This document shows positions 1 through 6,433 of a DNA stretch of 7,381 nt, piece by piece. The notes below the pieces were generated by a model. It was not told where the DNA came from and did no database searches. It saw only the letters and a program-made list of their open reading frames with translations. Position 1 is the stretch's first letter. Each line of letters starts with the position of its first letter. Made by a program: the position numbers and the translations under genes. This DNA is from Lachnospiraceae bacterium (GTDB lineage: Bacteria > Bacillota_A > Clostridia > Lachnospirales > Lachnospiraceae), in assembly GCA_017620345.1 (NCBI GenBank), contig JAFZQP010000029.1:1-7381 (forward strand), in the 5' to 3' direction.

Positions 1-882
1 AACAGCTGCACCTGCACAGTCTGTTACATCACAAGGTGCGGTGATGGCCACAAGACCTGCGAGAGAAGCATTGAGACACATGGATACATCAGGCTTACCG
101 TACTTGATCCATGTGAAGATCATACATACGACTGTTGCTACTGCCGGAGCAACCGTTGTTGTAAGGAATACAGAACCGAGTGTCGGAACATCCGTTGCAG
201 CTGCGCCGTTGAATCCGTACCAGCCAAGCCAGAGAATGAACACACCGAGTGCGGCAATTACAAGGTTATGACCGGGGAATGCATTTACTTTTGTGACTTT
301 TCCGTCTTTATCTTTTACGAATTTTCCGATACGGGGACCGAGCATCCATGCACCGATAAGTGCGCATATACCGCCGACCATATGGATACAGTTTGAACCT
401 GCGTAATCATGGAATCCCCACTGTGCCAGGAATCCGCCGCCCCATGTCCAGTGTGCTTCTATCGGATATATGATGGCTGAGATAACTGCCGAATAAATGC
501 AGTATGAACTGAACTTGGTCCTCTCTGCCATCGATCCGGACACGATCGTTGCGGTCGTCGCGCAGAACACAAGGTTGAACACGAATCCCGAATAATCAAA
601 TCCGTTGTAGTTTGTCAGTACATCGAACGAGAACTTACCGGCAAAACCGCCGAGCATATTCTCACCGAGCATCAGGGAAGCACCGCATATGAACCACATA
701 ACGGTACCTATACAGAAGTCCATAAGGTTCTTCATTATGATGTTTCCCGAGTTCTTTGCTCTGGTAAAACCCGCTTCGCACATCGCGAATCCGGCCTGCA
801 TCCAGAACACGAGTGCTGCGCCGATCAGAAACCAGACGCCGTACACTTCACTGTTGATCGCTTCCAGAATTTCTTTTGTCAT
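1..882 (-). CDS. amt: Ammonium transporter Amt, C-terminus cut off by window edge
   Basis: Open from an ATG at 882 through 294 codons to the left edge without a stop, so the C-terminal part is missing. The encoded protein is a polytopic inner-membrane channel of the Amt/MEP/Rh family that conducts ammonium/ammonia into the cell. Seen in the translation: an N-terminal hydrophobic segment with FWMQAGFAMCEAGFTRAKN (residues 26-44), the family block ending IVSGSMAER (113-121), IHMVGG carrying the first twin histidine (His167), GHNLVIAALG followed by LGWYGFNGAA, and AGLVAITAPCDV near the cut end. The second pore histidine and the final helices lie outside. A typical Amt has about 400 residues; some clostridial versions also carry a fused PII domain, which cannot be tested here. 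AGGAG at 891-895 gives the start a good ribosome site. It follows glnN on the same strand, separated by about 75 bases with a terminator-like hairpin and no evident promoter of its own. Confidence 0.95.
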   Translation of the reverse strand, partial: MTKEILEAINSEVYGVWFLIGAALVFWMQAGFAMCEAGFTRAKNSGNIIMKNLMDFCIGTVMWFICGASLMLGENMLGGFAGKFSFDVLTNYNGFDYSGFVFNLVFCATTATIVSGSMAERTKFSSYCIYSAVISAIIYPIEAHWTWGGGFLAQWGFHDYAGSNCIHMVGGICALIGAWMLGPRIGKFVKDKDGKVTKVNAFPGHNLVIAALGVFILWLGWYGFNGAAATDVPTLGSVFLTTTVAPAVATVVCMIFTWIKYGKPDVSMCLNASLAGLVAITAPCDVTDCAGAAV

Positions 883-902
883 AATATTCTCTCCTCTTTT
901 TC

Positions 903-941
903 AAAAAATAAAGGCACCCTTCCCTTGGGAAGAGCGCCTTT
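903..941 (-). terminator. Terminator/attenuator hairpin between glnN and amt
   Basis: On the minus strand, bases 941-910 form a perfect 14-bp stem (with two G-U pairs) closed by a CAAG loop, starting AAAGGCGCT and ending GCCTTT. It is followed directly by A and six T (909-903), the form of an intrinsic terminator. It begins 17 bases after the glnN stop and ends just before the amt ribosome site. It could simply end glnN, but amt has no visible promoter behind it, so some read-through is needed. It shares its base sequence with the hairpin in the glnN leader, which favours a common attenuation device (inference). Confidence 0.75.
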
Positions 942-957
942 GCTCTAACTTAAATAT

Positions 958-3057
958 TTATACGTAAAACAATATCTGCTCGTAAGTCGGATACGGAAGA
1001 TATCCTTCGGGGATCAGAGGCTCCGCCTCATCTGCAAACTCTCTGATCTTTGTCATATCCTCAACTATGACATCATGATAGTACTTAGCCTGATCGATAT
1101 CAGGATCCATTGCCTCCGCCTTATCTGTATCCGCCGCGAGTTTCTCTGTTGCCTTAACAACTTCCTCATACAATCCGGCAAGTTTTTCAATAAGCTCCTT
1201 CTGTGATGATACAGCCTTTTCAATGCCGAGTTCCTTCTTGGACATTACCGATGCCGTAAGATCATCGATGTAATCCATAAGGGCCGGAGCGAACTGCTTC
1301 TGGATCATGTCCTTAAGCGTGAGTGCTTCGATATGGATCGTCTTGGTGTAATTCTCTATCCTTATCTCATACCTTGATTCAAGCTCCGTCTCCGTATAGA
1401 TATGATGCTTTATGAACATCTTCTTGTTCTTTTCGGCGATAAGCGCCGGCATCGCATCAGGTGTTGACTTAAGATTGTAAAGTCCTCTCTTTTCTGCCTC
1501 TTTGACCCATTCATCGGTATATCCGTTACCGTTGAAAATAACTCTCTTATGCTTAACGATCGTTTCCTTAACGAGTGCATGAACTGCATCATCCATCTTG
1601 TCCTTCGGAACATCCTTGAGTTTTTCATAAAAAAGACTTAAGGACTCCGCAACCGCCGTATTGAGCATTATGTTCGGTCCGGCTATAGAAAGTGATGATC
1701 CGAGCGATCTGAACTCAAACTTGTTTCCCGTGAACGCAAACGGTGATGTACGGTTACGATCCGTTGTATCCTTCGCGAAATGCGGAAGTACCTTTGCGCC
1801 TGTCTCGATCGTTACATTTTCTGCATTGCTGAAATACTTATCTTTTTCGATCGCATCGATGACTGCTTCGAGCTCATCACCGAGGAACATCGATATGATC
1901 GCGGGAGGCGCTTCATTGGCTCCGAGTCTGTGATCGTTTCCTGCACTTGCAACAGACAATCTCAGAAGATCCGCATAATCATCAACCGCCTGGATGACTG
2001 CCGAGAGGAACAGCAGGAACTGTGTGTTCTCTCCGGGAGTCTTGCCGGGATTTAAAAGATTTTCTCCCGTGTTGGTCGTAAGCGACCAGTTATTATGCTT
2101 ACCGGATCCGTTGATACCTGCGAACGGTTTTTCATGAAGCAGGCACGCATATCCGTGCTTCTTGGCAACCCTCTTCATGATCTCCATCGTCAGCTGGTTG
2201 TGATCGACGGCAACGTTTGTCGTATCAAATACCGGAGCGAGTTCGTGCTGGCACGGTGCCACTTCATTATGCTTTGTCTTGGCGGGGATACCGAGTTTCC
2301 AAAGTTCCTCATCAAGTTCATGCATAAAGGATGCAACTCTTGTGCGCAGATTTCCGAAATAATGATCGTCCATCTCCTGTCCCTTGGGAGCCGGCGCACC
2401 AAGAAGTGTCCTTCCGGTAAAGATAAGATCTTTTCTCTTCTTGTAATCCTCAATGTCTATAAGGAAGTATTCCTGCTCCGGTCCGACCGTAGTCAGGACG
2501 GTTGTAACATCTTCCTTGCCGAGAAGCTTTAATACCTTAACCGCTTCCTTGCTGATCGCATCCATCGATCTAAGGAGCGGTGTCTTCTTGTCAAGCGCTT
2601 CTCCGCTGTATGAACAGAACGCTGTGGGAATGTAAAGTGTTCCATCCTTTATGAATGCAGGGCTCGTGGGATCCCATGCCGTGTATCCTCTTGCTTCAAA
2701 TGTAGCTCTGATACCGCCTGAGGGAAAACTCGAAGCATCAGGTTCGCCCTTTACAAGTTCCTTTCCGGAAAAATCCATGAGCACTTCACCTTTACCTGTC
2801 GGGCAGATGAAACTGTCATGCTTTTCCGCCGTGTATCCGGTCATGGGCTGAAACCAGTGTGTAAAATGAGTTGCTCCGTTTTCTACCGCCCACTCCTTCA
2901 TCGCTACGGCTACCGCGTTGGCGACATCAAGCTCTAAGTGCGTATTATTATCGATCGTTTTCCTCAGAGCCTTGTAAATGTCTTTCGGAAGTTTTTCCCG
3001 CATGATCTTGTCGCCGAACACCAGGCTTCCGAACAGTTCAGGGATGTTTTTTTCCAT
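958..3057 (-). CDS. glnN: Type III glutamine synthetase
   Basis: Cytoplasmic enzyme making glutamine from glutamate, ammonium and ATP, the entry step of nitrogen assimilation. The 699-residue length fits the GSIII family (about 700-730 aa) and is far longer than the ~440-470 aa GSI enzymes. Visible motifs in order: the GSIII N-terminal region with [10 protein letters not shown] (15-24) and THWFQPMTG (66-74), GPEQEYF (192-198) with metal-binding glutamates, [12 protein letters not shown] (264-275), the ATP/glutamate site [11 protein letters not shown] (315-325), GANEAPP (379-385), and [15 protein letters not shown] (436-450). A helical, acidic C-terminal region follows, as in the family. The ATG at 3057 is preceded by GAGGAGG at 8 bases. 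It has a strong promoter at 3139-3167 and a terminator-like hairpin in its leader, and is followed by amt, consistent with a nitrogen-controlled operon. GlnN is the GSIII symbol; many annotations would write glnA. Confidence 0.96.
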   Translation of the reverse strand: MEKNIPELFGSLVFGDKIMREKLPKDIYKALRKTIDNNTHLELDVANAVAVAMKEWAVENGATHFTHWFQPMTGYTAEKHDSFICPTGKGEVLMDFSGKELVKGEPDASSFPSGGIRATFEARGYTAWDPTSPAFIKDGTLYIPTAFCSYSGEALDKKTPLLRSMDAISKEAVKVLKLLGKEDVTTVLTTVGPEQEYFLIDIEDYKKRKDLIFTGRTLLGAPAPKGQEMDDHYFGNLRTRVASFMHELDEELWKLGIPAKTKHNEVAPCQHELAPVFDTTNVAVDHNQLTMEIMKRVAKKHGYACLLHEKPFAGINGSGKHNNWSLTTNTGENLLNPGKTPGENTQFLLFLSAVIQAVDDYADLLRLSVASAGNDHRLGANEAPPAIISMFLGDELEAVIDAIEKDKYFSNAENVTIETGAKVLPHFAKDTTDRNRTSPFAFTGNKFEFRSLGSSLSIAGPNIMLNTAVAESLSLFYEKLKDVPKDKMDDAVHALVKETIVKHKRVIFNGNGYTDEWVKEAEKRGLYNLKSTPDAMPALIAEKNKKMFIKHHIYTETELESRYEIRIENYTKTIHIEALTLKDMIQKQFAPALMDYIDDLTASVMSKKELGIEKAVSSQKELIEKLAGLYEEVVKATEKLAADTDKAEAMDPDIDQAKYYHDVIVEDMTKIREFADEAEPLIPEGYLPYPTYEQILFYV

Positions 3058-3083
3058 TGCTTCGTCCTCCTCTTCCTAACCGT

Positions 3084-3120
3084 AAAAAGAAGGCGCCTCG
3101 GACATTGTCCGAAGCGCCTT
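3084..3120 (-). terminator. Promoter-proximal terminator/attenuator hairpin in glnN leader
   Basis: On the minus strand, 3120-3090 folds into an uninterrupted 14-bp stem with one T-G wobble (arms AAGGCGCTTCGGAC and GTCCGAGGCGCCTT) and a three-base loop AAT, followed by CTTTTT (3089-3084). This is a textbook intrinsic terminator, yet it lies between the glnN promoter and the glnN ribosome site, starting about 12 bases after the expected transcription start. Its presence there implies that glnN expression depends on antitermination or read-through. No alternative antiterminator stem is obvious in the very short leader, so a trans-acting factor seems more likely than a self-contained riboswitch (inference). 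Confidence 0.8.
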
Positions 3121-3138
3121 TGATATTTATGGTTTGTT

Positions 3139-3167
3139 ACTATAAACTTATTTGTTTCAGTTGTCAA
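3139..3167 (-). promoter_or_regulatory. glnN promoter
   Basis: Minus-strand TTGACA (3167-3162) and TATAGT (3144-3139) are separated by exactly 17 bases: a full-consensus -35 and five of six -10 bases. The expected start is near 3132, giving a leader of about 75 bases that contains the terminator-like hairpin. Its -35 box lies 10 bases beyond the stop codon of the small upstream ORF. Confidence 0.8.
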
Positions 3168-3177
3168 TCACTTTTTT

Positions 3178-3249
3178 TCAGATCCATTTCTCCGCATGAG
3201 AAAACTCTTCATAATACTCTTCCATAAACTCGATAAATTTCTTCAACAT
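3178..3249 (-). CDS. Small ORF, 23-aa amphipathic peptide
   Basis: ATG at 3249 to TGA at 3178 encodes 23 residues. It begins MLKKFIEFMEEYYEEF and ends SHAEKWI. The start is preceded by AAAGGAGG with 8 bases to the ATG, one of the best ribosome sites in the window, which is the main reason to believe it is translated. Hydrophobic residues fall at positions 2, 5, 6, 9, 12, 13, 16, 22 and 23, an i/i+3/i+4 pattern expected of an amphipathic helix; the rest is rich in Glu and Lys. I do not recognise a family. It sits between the divergent lysR gene and glnN, on the glnN strand, with its own candidate promoter upstream. It could be an independent small protein or a translated leader of glnN. Confidence 0.6.
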   Translation of the reverse strand: MLKKFIEFMEEYYEEFSHAEKWI

Positions 3250-3287
3250 GATAACCGCCTCCTTTATTATGTTGCTTCCCTTGCTCC

Positions 3288-3307
3288 AAAGAGATTTCTC
3301 TCTCTTT
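3288..3307 (-). other. 5' stem-loop in leader of the small ORF
   Basis: Bases 3288-3294 (AAAGAGA) and 3301-3307 (TCTCTTT) are exact inverted repeats separated by six bases. In RNA from the minus strand the loop would read GAGAAA. It would lie at the very 5' end of a transcript starting near 3309. No U-tract follows, so it is not a terminator; a 5'-end stabiliser is one possibility. Confidence 0.4.
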
Positions 3308-3315
3308 CTGACATC

Positions 3316-3344
3316 ATAATAGCTCTTTACAAGCATATGGTAAA
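3316..3344 (-). promoter_or_regulatory. Candidate promoter of the small ORF / distal glnN promoter
   Basis: Minus-strand TTTACC (3344-3339) and TATTAT (3321-3316) are spaced by 17 bases (four of six and five of six consensus matches). The expected start is near 3309, about 60 bases before the small ORF. The weaker -35 fits a promoter that needs an activator, and a LysR-type box lies at about -66. Confidence 0.5.
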
Positions 3345-3355
3345 ATACATATAAT
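3326..3355 (+). promoter_or_regulatory. lysR promoter
   Basis: TTTACA (3326-3331) and a perfect TATAAT (3350-3355) are separated by 18 bases. The expected start is near 3362, about 45 bases before the lysR ATG. It overlaps the oppositely oriented promoter of the small ORF, so the two may interfere. Confidence 0.7.
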
Positions 3356-3358
3356 GAT

Positions 3359-3382
3359 GGTATGTCAATACCTTTTGGGTAT
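3359..3382. promoter_or_regulatory. Tandem-dyad LysR-type operator
   Basis: Three 5-base half-sites occur in a row: GGTAT (3359-3363), ATACC (3368-3372), GGTAT (3378-3382). They create two overlapping inverted repeats, one spaced by 4 and one by 5 bases. The second, ATACC-N5-GGTAT, contains the T-N11-A signature of LysR regulator boxes. It covers the start point of lysR and sits upstream of the divergent promoter, which fits autorepression plus divergent activation. An additional weak dyad, ATATG-N8-CATAT (3335-3352), lies where an activation half-site would be. Confidence 0.55.
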
Positions 3383-3406
3383 CATCATCACAAAGGAGAA
3401 ATGTTC

Positions 3407-4315
3407 ATGGAATTACGGCATCTACGGTATTTTCTGACAGTCTGCGAAGAGATGAATTTTACAAAAGCAGCTGATAAACTGATGATCGCGCAGCCGCCAC
3501 TCAGCCGTCAGATAAAGGATCTTGAGGACGAGCTTGGGACACCTCTGTTCATCCGCGGGCATCACAGTCTCAGACTGACCGATGAAGGCATCCGTTTCAG
3601 AACATATGCGAACCGTATAATAACTCTTGCCGACCGTTCGGTTGAAGATATTCGCGAGATGAGCAGCGGACTGCAGGGCACGGTCTACATCGCCGAGGTT
3701 GAAGGCAAAGCCCCTCGTCTGACATCATCGTTCATCGCTTCTTTCTCTGAAGAATTTCCCGAAGTGCAGTATAATATATGGAACGGGAATTCCGATGAAG
3801 TAACACAGCGTGTCAGAAACGGTCTTGCCGATCTTGCGATCATAATGGAACCATACGACCCGCAGGGACTCCACAGCGCTCCTGTTTTCAGAGAGCATTG
3901 GGTTGCGATGTTCTCCTCCGAACATCCGCTTGCCAAAACAAGATCCGCTACGGTACCGCTCAAATCCCTCGCGGAGCACGATCTTATAATCCCTTCCCGC
4001 GGTTCACGACTGCAGGAGATAAGCGACTGGTTTGCACCGCTCGGGATAACGCCAAAGGTTAGAGCACGCATCTCGAATGCAACAACAGCATATGAACTTT
4101 GCGTTCAAAATGTCGGAGTAGCCATATATCCGGCTGCCGCCGGTGATCTGATCAACGGTGATAACGTAATGATACGAAAGATCACGAATCCGGAATTCAT
4201 GACCACATACGTTCTGATCTATTCGGATTCTCACCCGCTTTCACCGGTAGCGGACAAATTCATCGAACATATAATGAAACTGATAAATGCCTCAGAGCAG
4301 GGAGATGCGCAATGA
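3407..4315 (+). CDS. LysR-type transcriptional regulator
   Basis: A 302-residue protein of standard LysR length. Residues 1-60 form the winged helix-turn-helix: MELRHLRYFLTVCEEMNFT, then AADKLMIAQPPLSRQIKDLE and the wing ELGTPLFIRG. A linker helix (about 60-88) leads to the periplasmic-binding-protein-like effector domain (about 90-295), with LADLAIIM and the HPLA segment typical of the family. The effector cannot be read from the sequence. The ATG at 3407 is chosen over an in-frame ATG at 3362 because GGAG at 3395-3398 is 8 bases upstream and because LysR proteins start exactly at this motif; the earlier ATG lies at the transcription start inside the operator. The gene overlaps the kinase gene by ATGA, so the two are co-transcribed and probably translationally coupled. 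It is divergent from the small ORF and glnN, which are its most likely targets together with itself (inference). Confidence 0.92.
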   Translation: MELRHLRYFLTVCEEMNFTKAADKLMIAQPPLSRQIKDLEDELGTPLFIRGHHSLRLTDEGIRFRTYANRIITLADRSVEDIREMSSGLQGTVYIAEVEGKAPRLTSSFIASFSEEFPEVQYNIWNGNSDEVTQRVRNGLADLAIIMEPYDPQGLHSAPVFREHWVAMFSSEHPLAKTRSATVPLKSLAEHDLIIPSRGSRLQEISDWFAPLGITPKVRARISNATTAYELCVQNVGVAIYPAAAGDLINGDNVMIRKITNPEFMTTYVLIYSDSHPLSPVADKFIEHIMKLINASEQGDAQ

Positions 4316-6246
4316 TATCCAACTATACGATCCCGCCGAAAACATACTTTGAGATCGCTTCTCTCGGGTTCCTCTCAGTATTGTACCTGATCTCTTTTCA
4401 TGACCCGAACCGTAACAAGATGCGTTCATATAAGCTCTTCCGTCATCTTGAAGTCAACATGCTGCTGGCGCTTGTTGTGAGCATACTCACCTATACATTT
4501 GCTTATCCCGAACTTGGTACCCCGCTGCCGGTATGTACCCTGCTTCGAACAATGGATTCCATCATGTGTGTTATGGCTTCACGTGTCTTTGCATTATATG
4601 TGATGGCATATGTCGATACAGAGGGAAAAATGAAAAAGGTATCACTTATAGGTAATATAGTGTTTGGCCTGTATCTGATACTGATGGTACTGAATCTGTT
4701 TTTCAAATTTGTACTCTGGTATACGCCGGAGGGAGAATACATGCATGGGACTCTCTTTGTTCCCATCGTATTTTCCGCACCGGTCTATTATCTGTCCAGC
4801 GGCATAATCATGCTGATATCCCGGATGAAGGCTCTCGGATCAAGAGAACGTGTTGCGCTTACCATCGCCTCATTTGTGACTCTCTTCGGAACGATAATAC
4901 AGGCGGCGACAAACGGCGTCATCCTTCTGTCTCTTCCGTTTGGTTCAGTCGGTATCTTTGTCCTGTATTATTCCATTGAGACGGCTGATTATCACCAGCT
5001 TCTCAAAAGCAACGAAAGACTGATGCTCGCCGAGCAGGATGCGATCAAAGCCAATCGAGCAAAAAGTGATTTTCTGGCAAGCATGTCTCACGAGATACGT
5101 ACCCCGCTTAACGCCGTTCTGGGAATGGATGAACTTATCATTCTTGAGACCGGATCCAAGAAAGATATTGACCCCGCGTTTACGGGAAAGATCATGGAGT
5201 ATGCCGAAAACATCCGCGACGCCGGCCAGGTACTTCTGTCCGTTATCAACGATATACTTGATCTTACAAAGATAGAATCGGGGATGATGGAGTTAAAACC
5301 CGCGCCATACAAACTTGGCGCACTTGCAAATGACGTCGGAACGATGGTCCGTATCAGAGCGGAACAAAAAGGGCTGTCTTACATACAAAAGGTCGATCAG
5401 GACATTACTGATGATCTTGTCGGCGATGAACTCCGTATCCGCCAGATAATGATCAATCTTCTGAACAATGCCGTGAAATATACGGATTCCGGCAAGGTCG
5501 TTATGGAGATATCCGCCAAAGAGCGCACAGATGATTCATTATCCCTGTGCATCTGTGTAAAAGATACAGGCATCGGTATACGCGAAGAAGACCTTCCGCG
5601 TATCTTCGGTGATTTTCAAAGACTTGACGAAGAGCGGAACAATAAGATTGAAGGCACCGGGCTCGGGCTTTCGATAGTAAAACGTATGGTCGGCCTTATG
5701 AACGGCGACATAACCGTAACAAGTGAATATGGAAAAGGCTCGGAATTCTGTGTTACGATCCCGCAGCAGATCAGCCGGCAGATCCAAAAAGAAAACGAAG
5801 ATGTCAAAAAGCCAAACAGGATCGCAGACGTGATCACATATCATACGCCTGACTGCACATATCTTATAGTCGATGATAACAGGATGAATCTTCTTGTAGC
5901 AAAGCGTTTTCTTGATGGTCTCTGCGGTGTTATCGAAACCGCACAAAGCGGCGCAGAAGCCCTTCAGAAAATGAAGCAGACAAAATACGACCTGATCTTT
6001 ATGGATCATATGATGCCGGATCTCAACGGTATAGAAACCTATGAACTGTCTCTTAAAGATCCGGATAACCTTAACCTTAAAACTCCTGTCATCATGATGA
6101 CTGCCAACGCATTAAACGGCGTTCGCGAAGAATATCTCAGCAAAGGCTTTGCGGATTATGTCAGCAAACCCGTGGAGATCAGAGAACTCCTCAGGATCGT
6201 AAAACTGCATCTTCCACAGGATAAGATTAATAATATCACAAACTGA
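4312..6246 (+). CDS. Membrane-bound hybrid histidine kinase (HisKA-HATPase-REC)
   Basis: A 644-residue sensor. The N-terminal third (about 12-222) has six or seven hydrophobic stretches (near 12-29, 48-65, 76-101, 110-136, 147-170, 181-203, 206-222), a multi-pass membrane sensor with no recognised ligand domain. A helical linker (224-252) leads to the HisKA domain with SMSHEIRTPLN and the phosphorylated His260. The ATPase domain shows the N box NLLNNAVKYT (382-391), G1 DTGIGI (418-423), F box IFGDFQR (431-437) and G2 GTGLGL (448-453). The C-terminal receiver has the acidic pair Asp521-Asp522, the phospho-acceptor Asp565 in FMDHMMP, Thr597 and Lys619 in SKP, so all key residues are intact. There is no HPt or DNA-binding domain, so the onward phosphorelay partner must be encoded elsewhere. 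The start overlaps the lysR stop (ATGA) and is preceded by GGAG 7 bases upstream. Function beyond signal transduction is unknown. Confidence 0.93.
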   Translation: MISNYTIPPKTYFEIASLGFLSVLYLISFHDPNRNKMRSYKLFRHLEVNMLLALVVSILTYTFAYPELGTPLPVCTLLRTMDSIMCVMASRVFALYVMAYVDTEGKMKKVSLIGNIVFGLYLILMVLNLFFKFVLWYTPEGEYMHGTLFVPIVFSAPVYYLSSGIIMLISRMKALGSRERVALTIASFVTLFGTIIQAATNGVILLSLPFGSVGIFVLYYSIETADYHQLLKSNERLMLAEQDAIKANRAKSDFLASMSHEIRTPLNAVLGMDELIILETGSKKDIDPAFTGKIMEYAENIRDAGQVLLSVINDILDLTKIESGMMELKPAPYKLGALANDVGTMVRIRAEQKGLSYIQKVDQDITDDLVGDELRIRQIMINLLNNAVKYTDSGKVVMEISAKERTDDSLSLCICVKDTGIGIREEDLPRIFGDFQRLDEERNNKIEGTGLGLSIVKRMVGLMNGDITVTSEYGKGSEFCVTIPQQISRQIQKENEDVKKPNRIADVITYHTPDCTYLIVDDNRMNLLVAKRFLDGLCGVIETAQSGAEALQKMKQTKYDLIFMDHMMPDLNGIETYELSLKDPDNLNLKTPVIMMTANALNGVREEYLSKGFADYVSKPVEIRELLRIVKLHLPQDKINNITN

Positions 6247-6283
6247 AAAGAGCCTGAAACGCTTTCAGCATTTCAAGCCCTTT
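6247..6283. terminator. Convergent hairpin terminator shared by kinase gene and tRNA-Arg
   Basis: On the minus strand, AAAGGGCTTGAAATGC and GCGTTTCAGGCTCTTT pair over 16 positions (three as G-U) around a TGAAA loop, followed by a short T-rich stretch. Read on the plus strand the three G-U pairs become A-C mismatches, so the fold is stronger for the tRNA transcript. On the plus strand it begins immediately after the kinase stop and lacks a clear U-tract, so its role for that gene is weaker. Confidence 0.6.
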
Positions 6284-6291
6284 AAAACCAC

Positions 6292-6365
6292 CGTGTGTGA
6301 AAGGATTCGAACCCTCGACCTTCTGGTCCGTAGCCAGACGCTCTATCCAGCTGAGCTACACACAC
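6292..6365 (-). tRNA. tRNA-Arg (anticodon ACG)
   Basis: A 74-base cloverleaf on the minus strand. The acceptor GTGTGTG/CACACAC pairs perfectly; the D arm is GCTC-AGCTGGATA-GAGC with A20, an arginine identity base; the anticodon stem TCTGG/CCAGA closes the loop CTACGGA with anticodon ACG; the variable loop is AGGTC; the T arm is GAGGG-TTCGAAT-CCTTT, with two G-U pairs. The discriminator is G and CCA is not encoded, so it must be added by the CCA-adding enzyme. The wobble A is expected to be edited to inosine by TadA to read CGU, CGC and CGA. It has its own promoter and a terminator directly downstream. Confidence 0.96.
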
Positions 6366-6373
6366 TTACTGTA

Positions 6374-6391
6374 GATAGGAGGAACCCTATC
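6374..6391 (-). other. Hairpin in the tRNA-Arg 5' leader
   Basis: GATAGG (6374-6379) and CCTATC (6386-6391) are exact inverted repeats with a six-base loop, placed between the expected start of the tRNA transcript (about 6398) and the mature 5' end at 6365. It would be removed by RNase P processing. No function is evident. Confidence 0.35.
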
Positions 6392-6404
6392 CGACACTTC
6401 GATA

Positions 6405-6433
6405 ATACTATCACACGCCCCCTTATTCGTCAA
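6405..6433 (-). promoter_or_regulatory. tRNA-Arg promoter
   Basis: Minus-strand TTGACG (6433-6428) and TAGTAT (6410-6405) are spaced by 17 bases. The -35 box overlaps the TGA stop codon of the upstream reductase gene, so the tRNA can be transcribed on its own even though it may also be reached by read-through. Confidence 0.65.

Noticed and set aside
41..967. Plus-strand ORFs at 41-271 and 689-967
   Set aside because: Both are antisense to the clear amt coding frame and its leader; the second even runs through the amt hairpin.
2095..2532. 145-codon plus-strand ORF opposite glnN
   Set aside because: It is entirely antisense to the GSIII coding sequence, has no ribosome site, and its composition resembles no known protein; a shadow frame.
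3084..3132. Canonical ANTAR-target RNA (two hairpins with A1/G4 hexaloops)
   Set aside because: I looked for hexaloops with A at position 1 and G at position 4 flanked by proper stems in the glnN and amt leaders and found none that pair cleanly. Only a single long hairpin is present in each.
2964..3167. 67-codon minus-strand ORF spanning the glnN leader
   Set aside because: It begins at the -35 box of the glnN promoter, reads through the terminator hairpin and continues out of frame inside glnN; not a plausible gene.
3363..3368. Minus-strand TTGACA as -35 of the divergent promoter
   Set aside because: No good -10 lies 16-18 bases downstream (TTTTAC or ATTTTA). The pair TTTACC-N17-TATTAT further on fits better, and this TTGACA falls within the operator half-site array.
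3362..3406. Upstream in-frame ATG giving lysR 15 extra residues
   Set aside because: It lies at the expected transcription start, has no ribosome site, and the extra residues come from the operator dyad. The ATG at 3407 has GGAG at 8 bases and matches the family start.
5539..6009. 156-codon minus-strand ORF opposite the kinase gene
   Set aside because: Antisense to the intact ATPase and receiver domains, with no promoter or ribosome site seen; a shadow frame.
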